Source: Campylobacter concisus (GTDB taxonomy: Bacteria > Campylobacterota > Campylobacteria > Campylobacterales > Campylobacteraceae). Taken from it: a stretch of 64,000 nucleotides of DNA. The stretch spans positions 1 to 64,000 of the forward strand of contig NZ_JAAKZC010000006.1 of assembly GCF_015230015.1 (NCBI RefSeq), read 5' to 3'. Positions 1 to 9,006 of this stretch are shown in pieces. Position 1 is the stretch's first letter. The number at the start of each line of letters is the position of its first letter. A model generated the notes under the pieces. It did not search any database. It was given only the letters and a program-made list of their open reading frames with translations, and was not told where the DNA came from. The position numbers and the translations under genes were made by a program.

Positions 1-251
1 AAATTTGATTTTGCAAACAAGGGGTAAATTTGCCAAAATTTTAAATTTATCTGCCTCATTAAAAGTTCAAATTTAACAAGCCATAACTCTTTTAAATTTG
101 TAATATAAATTTAAGATTTTATTTAGTCAGGATTGCCACAGCAGATAAATTTATTAAAAAAGCTAAATTTGACTACTTTTATTTAAAAATTTACGCCAAA
201 AAGCTAAATTTAAAGCGCTAAATCAAGCAAATTTACAAAAGAGCCAAATCC
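1..251. other. AT-rich non-coding segment downstream of dnaX
   Basis: No convincing open reading frame, RNA gene or terminator is visible. The segment contains AAATTT about twelve times by eye, the same pattern as in the other gene-free stretches of this window. It lies 3' of dnaX and may continue beyond the window edge. Confidence 0.6.
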
Positions 252-1913
252 CTAGCTATTTTGCACTTCAGGCTGTCCAAAGAGCCTATTTGCCTCTTTT
301 ATAACGCCCTCTTCTCTTTGCTTTTTAAGCTCCTCTGGGCTTTTGCTCTGACTTAGCGACATCAGCTCTTTTGCAAAGTCATTTTGCGGCTGAGATAGCG
401 TATTTACCCTAGTTTCAGGCGCAGCAGGCTTGCTTGCTGGCTCATCTTTTTGCTCGTCTTGCTGCCTAGCCTTTATCTTAGCGATCTCCTTGTCAAGGTA
501 GCTATATTTATCCTGAGGCTCTTGCGGCGGAGTTTGAGGCTCAGGCTTTGCGGCTAAAATTTGGGTCTTAGCATTTACAATCTTTATTTTTTTACCAAAA
601 ATTGTATGTAAAATTTCATGCATTACGCCCCAGCTTTTTTTGAAAAATGCCAGCTCATCGCCAGTTGCATTGACGACCAGGCCAAGCTCATTTTCATTTA
701 AAAAGCTAAAACTTATGTGATTTTTAAAAATTTCTCCAAGCTCAAAGCTTCTATCATAAATTTTTGCCACAAACTGCTCGTATGGCGTCTTTGGCGCCTC
801 TTTTACGGCTAAAATTTGCTCACTCACGCCAGCTTTTGGCTCGATCACAGCCACGCTAGGCTCGCTCTTAGCAAGCTTTATAGCTTCATCGATATCTTGC
901 AGATTTAGCGCCTCTATCATCATAAAAAGCATTAGCATTAGCACAAAGCCATTGTCGCTTGATACGCTTAGCATCGACTTTGCCTGCGCCAAAATCCTAA
1001 AAAATCTCTCATATATAAGAAGTGAAAATTTTGGGTCGTTTTCTAAAAATCTCTGCTTTAAATTTGCCAAAATTTCATCTATGATCATCTCTGGCTCGTA
1101 GGTTTCAAGCTCGGTCACAAGCACTCTAATGGCGTTTTTATCGGCATTTGCGACGTGTTCGATGATCTGCTCGATCCTACTTGGATCAAGAAGTCCAAGC
1201 ATCTCCGCCACGCTTGATTTTGTGATATTGCCAGCGCCATAAATGATAGCTTGATCAAGTAGTGTTAGCGTATCTCTTAGCGAGCCGCCACCACTTCTAG
1301 CTAGTATCTCAAGCGCCTCCCTCTCGTAGCTCACGCCCTCTTTGCTAAGGATAAATTCAAGATGTTTTACGATCTCATATCTGCTTATTTGTTTAAATCT
1401 AAAATGCTGCGTCCTTGAAAGCACCGTCGTTGGAAGCTTGAGCGGATCGGTGGTCGCTAAGATAAATTTAACATAGCTTGGCGGCTCTTCGAGCGTTTTA
1501 AGAAGGGCATTAAACGCCTCTTTTGTTAGCATATGCACTTCGTCGATAATGAAAATTTTATATCTAGCAGCCGTAGGAGCGTATTTTGTCTGCTCTATGA
1601 GCTCTCTTATGTCGTCGATCTTTCTGTGGCTAGCTGCGTCCATCTCGATAATGTCCATGTGGCGCGACTCGTTTGCCATCACGCACTGCGCACAGACCTC
1701 ACAAGGCCTAGAAGTTGGCCCCTTTTCGCAGACCAAAGCCTTTGCAAATATCCTAGCGCTAGATGTCTTGCCGCTTCCCCTAAGGCCTGAAAACAAATAA
1801 GCATGGCTCACTCTGTTTTCGTCAAGTGCGTGGGTTAGGCTCTTGCTTACGGCTTCTTGTCCGATGAGCTCGTCAAAATTTTTTGGTCGATATTTTAGGG
1901 CTAGTGCTTGCAA
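252..1913 (-). CDS. dnaX: DNA polymerase III subunit gamma/tau
   Basis: Clamp-loader ATPase of the replicative polymerase. With the start chosen here (553 aa) the N-terminal AAA+ module shows the Walker A GLRGSGKT at about 43-50, four zinc-ligand cysteines at about 62, 71, 74 and 77, and a DEVH Walker B near 124-127. The C-terminal half is proline- and lysine-rich and degenerate, as usual for tau. The start is a TTG at 1913, because AAGGA sits six bases upstream and translation then opens with the conserved QALALKYRP. An in-frame TTG at 1931 lacks this spacing. A run of seven A at codons 425-427 could allow slippage to a short gamma form (see findings). Stand-alone gene, divergent from the LysE exporter. 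Confidence 0.96.
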   Translation of the reverse strand: MQALALKYRPKNFDELIGQEAVSKSLTHALDENRVSHAYLFSGLRGSGKTSSARIFAKALVCEKGPTSRPCEVCAQCVMANESRHMDIIEMDAASHRKIDDIRELIEQTKYAPTAARYKIFIIDEVHMLTKEAFNALLKTLEEPPSYVKFILATTDPLKLPTTVLSRTQHFRFKQISRYEIVKHLEFILSKEGVSYEREALEILARSGGGSLRDTLTLLDQAIIYGAGNITKSSVAEMLGLLDPSRIEQIIEHVANADKNAIRVLVTELETYEPEMIIDEILANLKQRFLENDPKFSLLIYERFFRILAQAKSMLSVSSDNGFVLMLMLFMMIEALNLQDIDEAIKLAKSEPSVAVIEPKAGVSEQILAVKEAPKTPYEQFVAKIYDRSFELGEIFKNHISFSFLNENELGLVVNATGDELAFFKKSWGVMHEILHTIFGKKIKIVNAKTQILAAKPEPQTPPQEPQDKYSYLDKEIAKIKARQQDEQKDEPASKPAAPETRVNTLSQPQNDFAKELMSLSQSKSPEELKKQREEGVIKEANRLFGQPEVQNS

Positions 1914-2030
1914 CTGCTTTCCTTTTTGCAATTTTAATTTGCTGATTTTATAAAAAAAGGCATAAATTTATGGTTATGATAAAGTTAAATTTTGCTAAAT
2001 TTAAGCCAAACTTTAGCTAGAAGGATAAAT

Positions 2031-2639
2031 TTGCAAGCATTTATATCTGAATTTTTCACCTCTTTGTCGCTCATTTTAGCCATTGGCGCGCAAAACGCAT
2101 TTGTGCTAAAACAGGGCATCAAAAGAGAAAATATCTTTATCATCTGCCTCATTTGCGCTATTAGCGATGCCCTCTTGATCTTTGCAGGAGTTTTTGGGCT
2201 TGGTAGCCTCGTGCAAAATTTTTCTATCATCAAGCAAATCGCCCTATATGGTGGCTTTTTATTTTTACTTTTTTACGCGCTAAAGAGCTTTCACACGTGC
2301 TTTTTTAAAGACCTTAGCATGGATACGAGCAGCGATTATGTCAGATCAAATTTAAAGAAAAACATCCTTTTGACGCTCGCATTTACTTGGCTAAATCCTC
2401 ATGTCTATCTTGATACGATGATACTAATAGGCTCGGTTTCGACTAAATTTAAAGATGAAAATTTGATATTTGGCGTGGGAGCTAGCCTTGCCTCGTTTTG
2501 CTTTTTCTTTGCACTTGGCTATCTGGCTAGGTTTTTAGCGCCCATCTTTGCAAGGCCCATCTCATGGAAAGTTTTAGAGTTTTTTGTCGGCCTCGTCATG
2601 CTCGCCCTTGCCTTCATGCTCATTTTTGCTAGCTTCTAG
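2031..2639 (+). CDS. LysE family amino-acid exporter
   Basis: Inner-membrane exporter of basic amino acids in the LysE/ArgO family, about 202 aa with some six hydrophobic segments. The N-terminal signature GAQNAFVLKQGI is the family hallmark (usually GPQNAFVLRQG). The preferred start is TTG at 2031, preceded by AGAAGGA with good spacing; translation then begins QAFISEFF, the normal family N terminus. An upstream in-frame TTG at 1992 would add a poorly hydrophobic tail. The 3' end overlaps the convergent ccoS gene by 66 bases. The substrate (lysine, arginine or another amino acid) cannot be told from the sequence. Confidence 0.88.
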   Translation: MQAFISEFFTSLSLILAIGAQNAFVLKQGIKRENIFIICLICAISDALLIFAGVFGLGSLVQNFSIIKQIALYGGFLFLLFYALKSFHTCFFKDLSMDTSSDYVRSNLKKNILLTLAFTWLNPHVYLDTMILIGSVSTKFKDENLIFGVGASLASFCFFFALGYLARFLAPIFARPISWKVLEFFVGLVMLALAFMLIFASF

Positions 2640-2843
2640 CCTCTTTTTTAGTGCCTCTTTTTTGCGAAGCTCGAGTGCATAGGCTTCATTTAGCGCATCT
2701 TCGCCATCTAAATTTGCCCCATCTAAAAATTTGCGGTAGTCTTCAAACTGCCTATTTTTTATCCCCCAAAGCACGCCAAAAAGCAAGGCCGCCCCCATCA
2801 AAACAGAGACCAAAACAAGCATCGCAAGAGTCGTTGTATCCAC
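2574..2843 (-). CDS. ccoS: Cytochrome cbb3 oxidase assembly protein CcoS
   Basis: Small single-pass membrane protein (89 aa) for maturation of cbb3-type cytochrome c oxidase. An N-terminal hydrophobic helix (about residues 6-28) is followed by the typical CcoS stretch GVLWGIKNRQFEDY. Family members are usually 50-70 aa; here a charged tail of about 20 residues reaches into the convergent LysE gene. The start is GTG and shares one base with the ccoI stop (TAGTG), so the two genes are translationally coupled. Identity rests on motif and on position directly after the CcoI ATPase. Confidence 0.88.
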   Translation of the reverse strand: MDTTTLAMLVLVSVLMGAALLFGVLWGIKNRQFEDYRKFLDGANLDGEDALNEAYALELRKKEALKKRLEASKNEHEGKGEHDEADKKL

Positions 2844-5221
2844 TATTTATCCTTAAATTTTCTAACTATAAAAAGCGAGTTTAGTATCACACTTAGCGAG
2901 CTTGCCGACATGAAAAGTGCAGCAAATAGCGGCATGACGTAGCCACAGACAGCAAATGGCAGGCTAAGGGCGTTATAAAGCAGACAAAAGAGTAAATTTT
3001 GCTTTATCGTTTTATAGGTAAATTTTGAAATTTTCACCGCTTTTGCTAGGCTTTGCAGGCTATCATCAAGTAGCACCACATCGCTTTTTTCTAAGCTCAC
3101 GGCCGCGCCACTTCCCATGCAAATAGCCACGTGAGCAAGGCTTAGTGCAGCTGCGTCGTTTATGCCGTCTCCAACCATCAGCACCTTTTTGCCCTGATGC
3201 TTAAGACCAGCTATAAATTTAGCCTTTTCATCAGGCAGCATCCCTACTCCAAACTCGCTCACTCCAAGCTCATCTGCCACGTTTTTTACCACATTTTGCA
3301 CGTCGCCACTTAGGATACAAACCTTCATACCAGCACTCTTTAGCTCCTCTATTAGCGCCTTTGCCTCGGGCTTCATGCTATCTTTTAAGTAAAATTTAGC
3401 CACCAGCTCGCCCTGCTTGCCCACAAAAAAGCTCACATTTTCTTCGCTCTCTTCAAATTTCACCCCGTTTTCAGCCAAAAAGCGCCTACTTCCAGCCACA
3501 AAACGCTCACCCAAGATATCAGCGCTAACTCCCTTTGCCACGCTTAAATTTGCATTTTCAAGCTCAACTTTTTTTGCGCCTTTTTGCTTTAAAAACTCGG
3601 CTACCGAGGCGCTTATTTGGTGGTTTGAGATAAGACAAAGCGAGTAAATTTTATCAACACTCACACCCTCTTTTATAAAAAACTCGCTCACTTCAAATTT
3701 AGCCTTTGTAAGCGTCCCAGTCTTGTCAAAGACCGCCACGTCGCACTTTGCAAGGCTTTCAAAAAATTTAGCCTCCTTAAAAAGCACCTTGTTTTTAAAG
3801 GCAACCCCAAGGGCACAAACGCTGCTAACTGGCGTGGCGAGCGCAAGCGCGCAAGGACAAGCGATCACGATGACGCTCACAGCCGTGACGATCGCTTCTG
3901 AAAAGCTAAATTTAAAGTACCAAAACCAAAATGTAAAAAATGCTAGAGCAAGCACGCTAAGAGAGAATTTCGAGGCGATTTTATTGACTGCTAGCTCGAT
4001 ATTTGGCTTTTTTAGCTCTGCGTTTTGGAGTAAATTTATAAGCTGATTGAGGTAGGAATTTTTAAAAATTTGCCTTGCTTCATAGACGATCTGCCCGTTT
4101 AGGCAGACGACGCCGCTTTTGACCTCGCCGCCACAGCTTAGCAAAAGTGGCAGACTCTCGCCTGTTAAGCTTGAGATATCTACGCTCGCCTCACCGCTAA
4201 GCACCACACCATCAAGTAGCGCTCTCTCGCCAGCTCTTAGCACGATCTTTTCGCCTAAATTTACATCCTTTGGCTCTTTTAAAATGTCCTTGCCGTCCTC
4301 TAAAACGCACACTTTTGCAAGCAACATATCGCTTAAGAAATTTGAGGTCTCAAGCGCCTTTTTCTTGCCTAAAATTTCTAAAAATTTGCCGATAAAAACA
4401 AAGGTTATGATCATCGCAACCGAGTCAAAATAGCTCTCGCCGCTTCTTGTAAACATCGCAAAAATGGAGTAGATATAGGTTATGCTAGCTCCCGTGATGA
4501 CGAGCAGGTCCATATTTGGCGAGGCGTTTTTTATGGCTATTTTCGCCCCTTTGAAAAACTCGCTGCCAGTGTAAAAGAGCACAGGCGTTGCCAGCACAAA
4601 CTGCGCGAAGCTTAGTAGGTCCTTCACGTCGCTTCTGATGCCGCTAAAGTAGCCGCCATACTGCGCGATCGCCAGCCACATGATATTCATCGTGGCAAAG
4701 ACGCCAACAAGCGCTTTTGCGTAAAAATTTCGCCTTTTTTTGACTAGCTCATCCTCTTTTTGGCTCGCCGCGTAGGCCTTTGGAGTGTAGCCAACGGCGT
4801 AAATTTTCTCAATTATTTGCTCCACCAAAAGCTCTTGCTCGTCGTAAACAATGACCGCCTTTTGGCTAAGCGAGTTGATATTTACCTCCAAGATGCCAGG
4901 CAGGCTAAAAAGCGCCTTTTCAAGTAGCCAGATGCACGCCGAGCAGGTTATGCCGTCAATGAGAAATGAAATTTTAGAAAACTCGCCCTCTTTTGTCACT
5001 AGCTCGCTAAAATTTGCCACTAAATTTTTGACATTTGCACCGCTACTAGCAGGATTTAGAGTGTTTTTGCCAAGCCTCTCGTAAAACTCACCAAGGCCAC
5101 TTTCATTTAAAATTTCATAGACGCCTTTGCAGCCAACGCAACAAAATTTAAGACCATTTGCGGCCTCTATCATCGCGCTTTCATTAAAGCTTTGCTTGCA
5201 GTGAGAGCACCTACACTTCAC
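2843..5221 (-). CDS. ccoI: Heavy-metal P1B-type ATPase, CcoI/FixI type
   Basis: Copper-transporting P-type ATPase (792 aa), in this context likely delivering copper for cbb3 oxidase assembly. The N terminus has a cysteine-rich zinc-ribbon-like segment (CRCSHC, FCCVGC) typical of FixI/CcoI, then a metal-binding domain with CSAC (93-96). Downstream are the TGES actuator motif (353-356), the intramembrane CPC (455-457), the phosphorylated aspartate in DKTGT (D499) and GDGIND near the C terminus. The GTG start overlaps the stop of the upstream regulator by four bases and the gene is coupled to ccoS. A general copper-export role (CopA) is possible, but the N-terminal ribbon and ccoS favour CcoI. 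Confidence 0.92.
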   Translation of the reverse strand: MKCRCSHCKQSFNESAMIEAANGLKFCCVGCKGVYEILNESGLGEFYERLGKNTLNPASSGANVKNLVANFSELVTKEGEFSKISFLIDGITCSACIWLLEKALFSLPGILEVNINSLSQKAVIVYDEQELLVEQIIEKIYAVGYTPKAYAASQKEDELVKKRRNFYAKALVGVFATMNIMWLAIAQYGGYFSGIRSDVKDLLSFAQFVLATPVLFYTGSEFFKGAKIAIKNASPNMDLLVITGASITYIYSIFAMFTRSGESYFDSVAMIITFVFIGKFLEILGKKKALETSNFLSDMLLAKVCVLEDGKDILKEPKDVNLGEKIVLRAGERALLDGVVLSGEASVDISSLTGESLPLLLSCGGEVKSGVVCLNGQIVYEARQIFKNSYLNQLINLLQNAELKKPNIELAVNKIASKFSLSVLALAFFTFWFWYFKFSFSEAIVTAVSVIVIACPCALALATPVSSVCALGVAFKNKVLFKEAKFFESLAKCDVAVFDKTGTLTKAKFEVSEFFIKEGVSVDKIYSLCLISNHQISASVAEFLKQKGAKKVELENANLSVAKGVSADILGERFVAGSRRFLAENGVKFEESEENVSFFVGKQGELVAKFYLKDSMKPEAKALIEELKSAGMKVCILSGDVQNVVKNVADELGVSEFGVGMLPDEKAKFIAGLKHQGKKVLMVGDGINDAAALSLAHVAICMGSGAAVSLEKSDVVLLDDSLQSLAKAVKISKFTYKTIKQNLLFCLLYNALSLPFAVCGYVMPLFAALFMSASSLSVILNSLFIVRKFKDK

Positions 5222-5838
5222 GGACGCTTCTTTTTTAGCTGGTCTAAATAGCCATATATCGTGATCTTTGAGACATTTAGCTTACTTGCCACGACCTCGA
5301 TAGCACCCTTTATGTTAAAAATGCCCTTTTCGTTCATAAAGCCCACGAGCTCTAGCTTTTGCTCCTTTTTGAGCTTTTTGCCCTCGTTTTTGGCGATGAT
5401 CTTGTCGATCAAATTTAAGACGATCTGCATCACATCGTCGTTTTGCTCGCTCTTTGGCTCATTTTCACTCGTCTTTAAGAAATTCCCAGTCACTTCAAAA
5501 AGGCTCTTTGCCACGCTAGCATCGACATTTACGCATATCGCCCCTATGATCCCTCCGTGCTCGTCTCTGATAAATGCAGTTGAGGACTTTACCAGCTTTT
5601 CATCTTTGGTAAAAAAGTAGTTTGCCACGTAGTCGTCTTTGAAATTTTGGCTGTTTAAGACCTCGCTTACAAGGTGATCAAAGCTTTGTCCGACCTTTCT
5701 GCCAGTGACGTCGCCAGCTACGTAAACGACTGAGCGCTGTGGGTGTGAGAGATCGTGCAGGACGACTTCGCAGGCAAATGGCGAGCTTTTTTGGATCAAA
5801 TTTGCCGTTGGGATAAATGCCTTTAATATAGGATGCAT
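5218..5838 (-). CDS. YheO/DauR-like PAS and HTH transcriptional regulator
   Basis: DNA-binding regulator (206 aa). The N-terminal two thirds look like a YheO-type PAS domain (ACEVVLHDL near the start, later GGIIGAICVNVD), and the C terminus (about 165-205) is a helix-turn-helix with KLNVSKITIYGYLDQLKK. DauR, a known member, controls D-arginine catabolism. It is divergent from ridA and a PLP enzyme across 146 bp, which suggests it regulates them and perhaps itself. AAGGCG stands just before its ATG. Its 3' end overlaps ccoI by four bases, so it may also lead the ccoI-ccoS transcript. The ligand is unknown. Confidence 0.85.
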   Translation of the reverse strand: MHPILKAFIPTANLIQKSSPFACEVVLHDLSHPQRSVVYVAGDVTGRKVGQSFDHLVSEVLNSQNFKDDYVANYFFTKDEKLVKSSTAFIRDEHGGIIGAICVNVDASVAKSLFEVTGNFLKTSENEPKSEQNDDVMQIVLNLIDKIIAKNEGKKLKKEQKLELVGFMNEKGIFNIKGAIEVVASKLNVSKITIYGYLDQLKKKRP

Positions 5839-5954
5839 AAGGCGCCTTTTGTTTTTGCTTAAGTTTAACCAAAATATTTTTAAATTTTCGATAAGAAAAA
5901 TATAATTTTTTATGAAAATTTATGAAATTTAAGTGAAAATAATAAATTTTTATC

Positions 5955-5979
5955 TATAATTTTTTAAATTTTTAAGGAG
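5955..5979 (+). promoter_or_regulatory. Probable promoter -10 box and RBS for ridA
   Basis: A perfect TATAAT lies at 5955-5960 in a T-rich tract without a clear -35 box, the usual Campylobacter sigma-70 pattern. AAGGAG at 5974-5979 precedes the ridA ATG at 5985. The divergent YheO-type gene starts at 5838, so any operator for it should lie in 5839-5954. Confidence 0.6.
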
Positions 5980-5984
5980 AAAAT

Positions 5985-6368
5985 ATGAAAATTTACGAAA
6001 CCGAAATTTCAAAAAAGAAAAAGGCTCACTACTCTTTAGCAACCGAGCACAACGGCATCCTCTACATCTCAGGCCAGCTTAGTATGGACCCAGAGACTAG
6101 GCAGATCCCAGAGGGGCTAAAAGCGCAAACAAGGCAGGCTTTAAAAAACCTTGATAATGTGCTAAAACTGGCAAATGCGACAAGAAACGACATCTTGATG
6201 TGCCGCGTCTATACGCCAGATATCGACTTTTGGGACGAGATAGATGACGAGTATGCACTATTTTTTGGCGATCACAAGCCAGCTCGCGTCGTAGTACCGA
6301 CAAACAAACTTCACTTTGGCTGCCTGCTAGAGATCGAAGCTACAGCGATACTTGATAGAAAAATTTAA
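5985..6368 (+). CDS. ridA: RidA family enamine/imine deaminase
   Basis: RidA/YjgF/UK114 family, 127 aa, the usual length. Family proteins hydrolyse reactive 2-aminoacrylate-type enamines released by PLP-dependent dehydratases. Recognisable stretches are YISGQLSMDPET, LKNLDNVLKLA and the C-terminal GCLLEIEATAI; an arginine in ARVVVPTNKL may be the substrate-binding one, although the local spacing differs from the E. coli protein. It is cotranscribed with a PLP enzyme starting 11 bases downstream, and the pairing makes biochemical sense: the neighbour may generate what RidA clears. Some subfamilies have lost deaminase activity, so activity is inferred. Confidence 0.9.
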   Translation: MKIYETEISKKKKAHYSLATEHNGILYISGQLSMDPETRQIPEGLKAQTRQALKNLDNVLKLANATRNDILMCRVYTPDIDFWDEIDDEYALFFGDHKPARVVVPTNKLHFGCLLEIEATAILDRKI

Positions 6369-6379
6369 AAGGAGCGAAA

Positions 6380-7465
6380 ATGCCTAAATTTATCTGCTCA
6401 AAGTGCGGCAAGAGCGCAGATTTTGAGACGCCTATATTTGCGTGCGAGTGCGGTGGGCTTTATGATCTGGAGTTTAAACCGGCCAAATTTGATCTAAATT
6501 TGATCGACGTGCGCGAGTTTAGCCTCTTTAGATACCGCGAGTTTTTCCCTATTAAAAACGAGCTTTGGCGCGATATCAGCCTTGGTGAGGGGCTAACAAA
6601 GAGCGTGAAATTTGATGACTCGCTCTACCTTAAAATGGACTATGCGATGCCAACGCTTTCGTTTAAAGATAGGGGTGCTGTGATGCTTATTTGGTTTTGC
6701 AAAACTCATAGCATCAAAAAGATCTTGCAAGATAGCAGCGGAAACGCTGGAAACTCGGTCGCTGCATACGCTGCAAGAGCTGGCATAGAGTGTGAAATTT
6801 ACGTCCCAAAGGGCACAAGCGAGAAAAAGATAAAGATGCTTGAGTACTACGGTGCAAAGGCGGTTGTCTTTGACGGCACGCGCGACGAGACGGCAGATGC
6901 TTGCAGAAAAAGGGCAAAAGATGAGGGCATATTTTACGCAAACCACGTGTTTAACCCGCTTTTTTACCAAGGCACTAAAACATATATATATGAAATTTAC
7001 GAGCAGCTTCGCTTTGTCCCTGAAAATCTCTTTTTGCCAGTTGGCAACGGCACCTTGCTATTTGGTTGCGAGATCGCGCTAAATGAGCTATATGAGGCTG
7101 GAGTGATAAAACAACTACCTAAAATTTTCATCGTTCAAAGCGAAAAGTGCGCACCATTTTTATGGGCAACAGGCGAGCCACGTACGATCAAGCCAGAGCC
7201 AACTTTGGCTGAGGGCATAGCGATCGCAAAACCTGCTCGTGGCGCTGAGATATTAGCTAGCAGGTACGCAGGAGAACGCGAGGTGATCACGATAAAAGAA
7301 GAGGATATTGAGCCAGCTAGAAATTTCCTAGCAAGCCGTGGTTTTTACGTCGAGCACACCACAGCGGCCATCTATGTAGCCTACGCAAGCTACGCAAAAT
7401 CACACGAGCTTGAGGGCAAAAGCATCATCTCGATGTGTGGCGCTGGGCTAAAAAGCGAGCATTAA
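6380..7465 (+). CDS. Threonine-synthase-like PLP-dependent enzyme
   Basis: Fold-type II PLP enzyme (361 aa). An N-terminal zinc-ribbon-like pair (CSKCG, CECGG) is followed by the PLP lysine in SFKDRG (K96) and the phosphate-binding SSGNAG (119-124). This architecture matches short threonine synthases and their relatives that eliminate from serine, threonine or diaminopropionate. Neighbours argue for a dehydratase or lyase rather than biosynthesis: ridA is immediately upstream and a DauR-like regulator is divergent. Which reaction it catalyses cannot be decided from the sequence. A hairpin follows at 7469-7498. Confidence 0.8.
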   Translation: MPKFICSKCGKSADFETPIFACECGGLYDLEFKPAKFDLNLIDVREFSLFRYREFFPIKNELWRDISLGEGLTKSVKFDDSLYLKMDYAMPTLSFKDRGAVMLIWFCKTHSIKKILQDSSGNAGNSVAAYAARAGIECEIYVPKGTSEKKIKMLEYYGAKAVVFDGTRDETADACRKRAKDEGIFYANHVFNPLFYQGTKTYIYEIYEQLRFVPENLFLPVGNGTLLFGCEIALNELYEAGVIKQLPKIFIVQSEKCAPFLWATGEPRTIKPEPTLAEGIAIAKPARGAEILASRYAGEREVITIKEEDIEPARNFLASRGFYVEHTTAAIYVAYASYAKSHELEGKSIISMCGAGLKSEH

Positions 7466-7468
7466 GAT

Positions 7469-7507
7469 AAATTTGCAGGTCATTTTGCCTGCAAATTTGC
7501 CTATTTT
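7469..7507 (+). terminator. Probable terminator after the PLP enzyme gene
   Basis: Perfect 11-bp inverted repeat: AAATTTGCAGG at 7469-7479 and CCTGCAAATTT at 7488-7498, loop of eight bases, followed by a T-rich stretch (CTATTTTAG). It sits three bases after the stop codon and ahead of the rho promoter. Confidence 0.65.
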
Positions 7508-7530
7508 AGCGACTTTGGTTGTGGCATTTC

Positions 7531-7559
7531 TTGACAACAAAGTTTTATTTTTATAAAAT
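7531..7559 (+). promoter_or_regulatory. Consensus sigma-70 promoter of rho
   Basis: TTGACA at 7531-7536, a 17-base spacer, and TAAAAT at 7554-7559. A full -35 box at optimal spacing is unusual for Campylobacter, where promoters mostly rely on the -10 box. Predicted transcription start is near 7566, leaving a leader of roughly 60 bases before the rho ATG at 7628. Confidence 0.65.
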
Positions 7560-7627
7560 GCCAAAACTTTCAAAAACTTTTGAAGCCTAGAATTCTGCAA
7601 TCTTATCCCCGCATTTAAAGAGGAAAA

Positions 7628-8971
7628 ATGGAAAACAATAACCAAACCGAGCAAAGTGCTGCTCAAAACACAAAAACTACAAAAAAACATCAAGCATCAA
7701 GAACCCACGTACCAGTCGACGGACACAAGATCGAAGAGCTAAGAACGCTTAGCTTAGATGAGCTAGTGCAGATCGCAAATGGCGTTGGCGTCGAAAATCC
7801 ACGCGAATTTCGCAGGCAGGATTTGATATTTGAGATACTAAAAACCCAGACAAAACAAGGCGGATTTATACTATTTACTGGAATTTTAGAGATCACAAAC
7901 GAGGGTTACGGCTTTTTAAGGGCTGTTGATGCAAATTTAAGCGACAGCTCAAACGACGCTTATGTTTCAAACTCTCAGATCCGCAAATTTGCACTTCGTG
8001 TGGGCGACATCATCACCGGCCAAGTAAGAGAGCCAAAAGATCAGGAAAAATACTACGCACTTTTAAAGATCGAAGCGGTAAATTATATGCCTCTAGCAGA
8101 CGCAAAAGAGAGGCCGTTATTTGACAACCTAACCCCACTTTTCCCAACTGAAAAGCTAAATTTAGAGTACGATCCGATGAAGCTAACGGGCCGTGTGCTT
8201 GACCTTTTCACGCCTATTGGCAAGGGTCAGCGTGGCCTCATCGTCGCACCTCCAAGAAGTGGTAAAACTGAGCTTATGAAAGAGCTAGCTCACGGCATCG
8301 CTAAAAACCACCCAGAAGCCCAGCTAATGGTGCTTCTAGTAGATGAGAGACCAGAAGAAGTTACCGACATGCAGCGCTGCGTAAAAGGCGAGGTATTTAG
8401 CTCGACATTTGACCTGCCAGCACTTAACCACGTCCGCGTGGCAGAGCTAGTCATCGAAAAGGCAAAACGTCTAGTTGAGATGGGTAAAGATGTCATCATC
8501 TTGCTTGATAGCATAACCCGCCTAGCACGTGCTTATAATACAGTCACCCCGCCAAGCGGCAAGGTGCTAACTGGCGGCGTGGACGCAAACGCACTTCACA
8601 AGCCAAAACGCTTCTTTGGCGCAGCTAGAAACATCGAGCACGGCGGCTCGCTAACCATCATCGCAACCGCGCTAATCGACACTGGCTCACGTATGGATGA
8701 AGTGATATTTGAAGAGTTTAAAGGCACTGGCAACAGCGAGATCGTACTTGATCGCAACATCTCAGACCGCAGAATTTACCCAGCTATCAACGTGCTAAAA
8801 TCAGGCACCAGAAAAGAAGAGCTACTTCAAAAGCCTGATGAGCTTCAAAAAATTTGGGCTATTCGCTCTGCGATTGCCACTATGGACGACGTCGAAGCGC
8901 TTAAATTCTTATACGCAAAAATGCTAAAAACAAAAGATAACAAAGAGCTTCTCTCTATCCTAAACGAGTAA
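7628..8971 (+). CDS. rho: Transcription termination factor Rho
   Basis: Hexameric RNA-dependent ATPase that ends transcription, 447 aa. After a Q/N/K-rich N-terminal tail (about 1-30) come the Rho N-terminal helical domain, a cold-shock-like RNA-binding domain beginning near residue 84 ([14 protein letters not shown]) and the RecA-like motor with Walker A APPRSGKT (207-214). The C-terminal part has the usual Rho landmarks ([20 protein letters not shown]). The long leader between promoter and ATG would suit autogenous control, which is known for rho in other bacteria but not shown here. A hairpin follows the stop codon. Confidence 0.98.
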   Translation: MENNNQTEQSAAQNTKTTKKHQASRTHVPVDGHKIEELRTLSLDELVQIANGVGVENPREFRRQDLIFEILKTQTKQGGFILFTGILEITNEGYGFLRAVDANLSDSSNDAYVSNSQIRKFALRVGDIITGQVREPKDQEKYYALLKIEAVNYMPLADAKERPLFDNLTPLFPTEKLNLEYDPMKLTGRVLDLFTPIGKGQRGLIVAPPRSGKTELMKELAHGIAKNHPEAQLMVLLVDERPEEVTDMQRCVKGEVFSSTFDLPALNHVRVAELVIEKAKRLVEMGKDVIILLDSITRLARAYNTVTPPSGKVLTGGVDANALHKPKRFFGAARNIEHGGSLTIIATALIDTGSRMDEVIFEEFKGTGNSEIVLDRNISDRRIYPAINVLKSGTRKEELLQKPDELQKIWAIRSAIATMDDVEALKFLYAKMLKTKDNKELLSILNE

Positions 8972-8978
8972 ATTTAAC

Positions 8979-9006
8979 TGAGCTTGAAGCACTTGCTTTG
9001 AGCTCA
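8979..9006 (+). terminator. Hairpin downstream of rho
   Basis: TGAGCT (8979-8984) pairs with AGCTCA (9001-9006), and AAGC (8987-8990) pairs with GCTT (8995-8998) inside it, separated by a TG/TG mismatch. The base is followed by AATTTAATA rather than a real T tract, so it may protect the 3' end rather than terminate intrinsically. Confidence 0.45.

Noticed and set aside
1533..1800. Open frames antisense to dnaX
   Set aside because: They mirror the conserved Walker/zinc region of dnaX and have no ribosome site or family resemblance.
3417..4433. Serine-rich open frames antisense to ccoI
   Set aside because: Shadow frames of a long conserved gene with typical complementary-strand composition.
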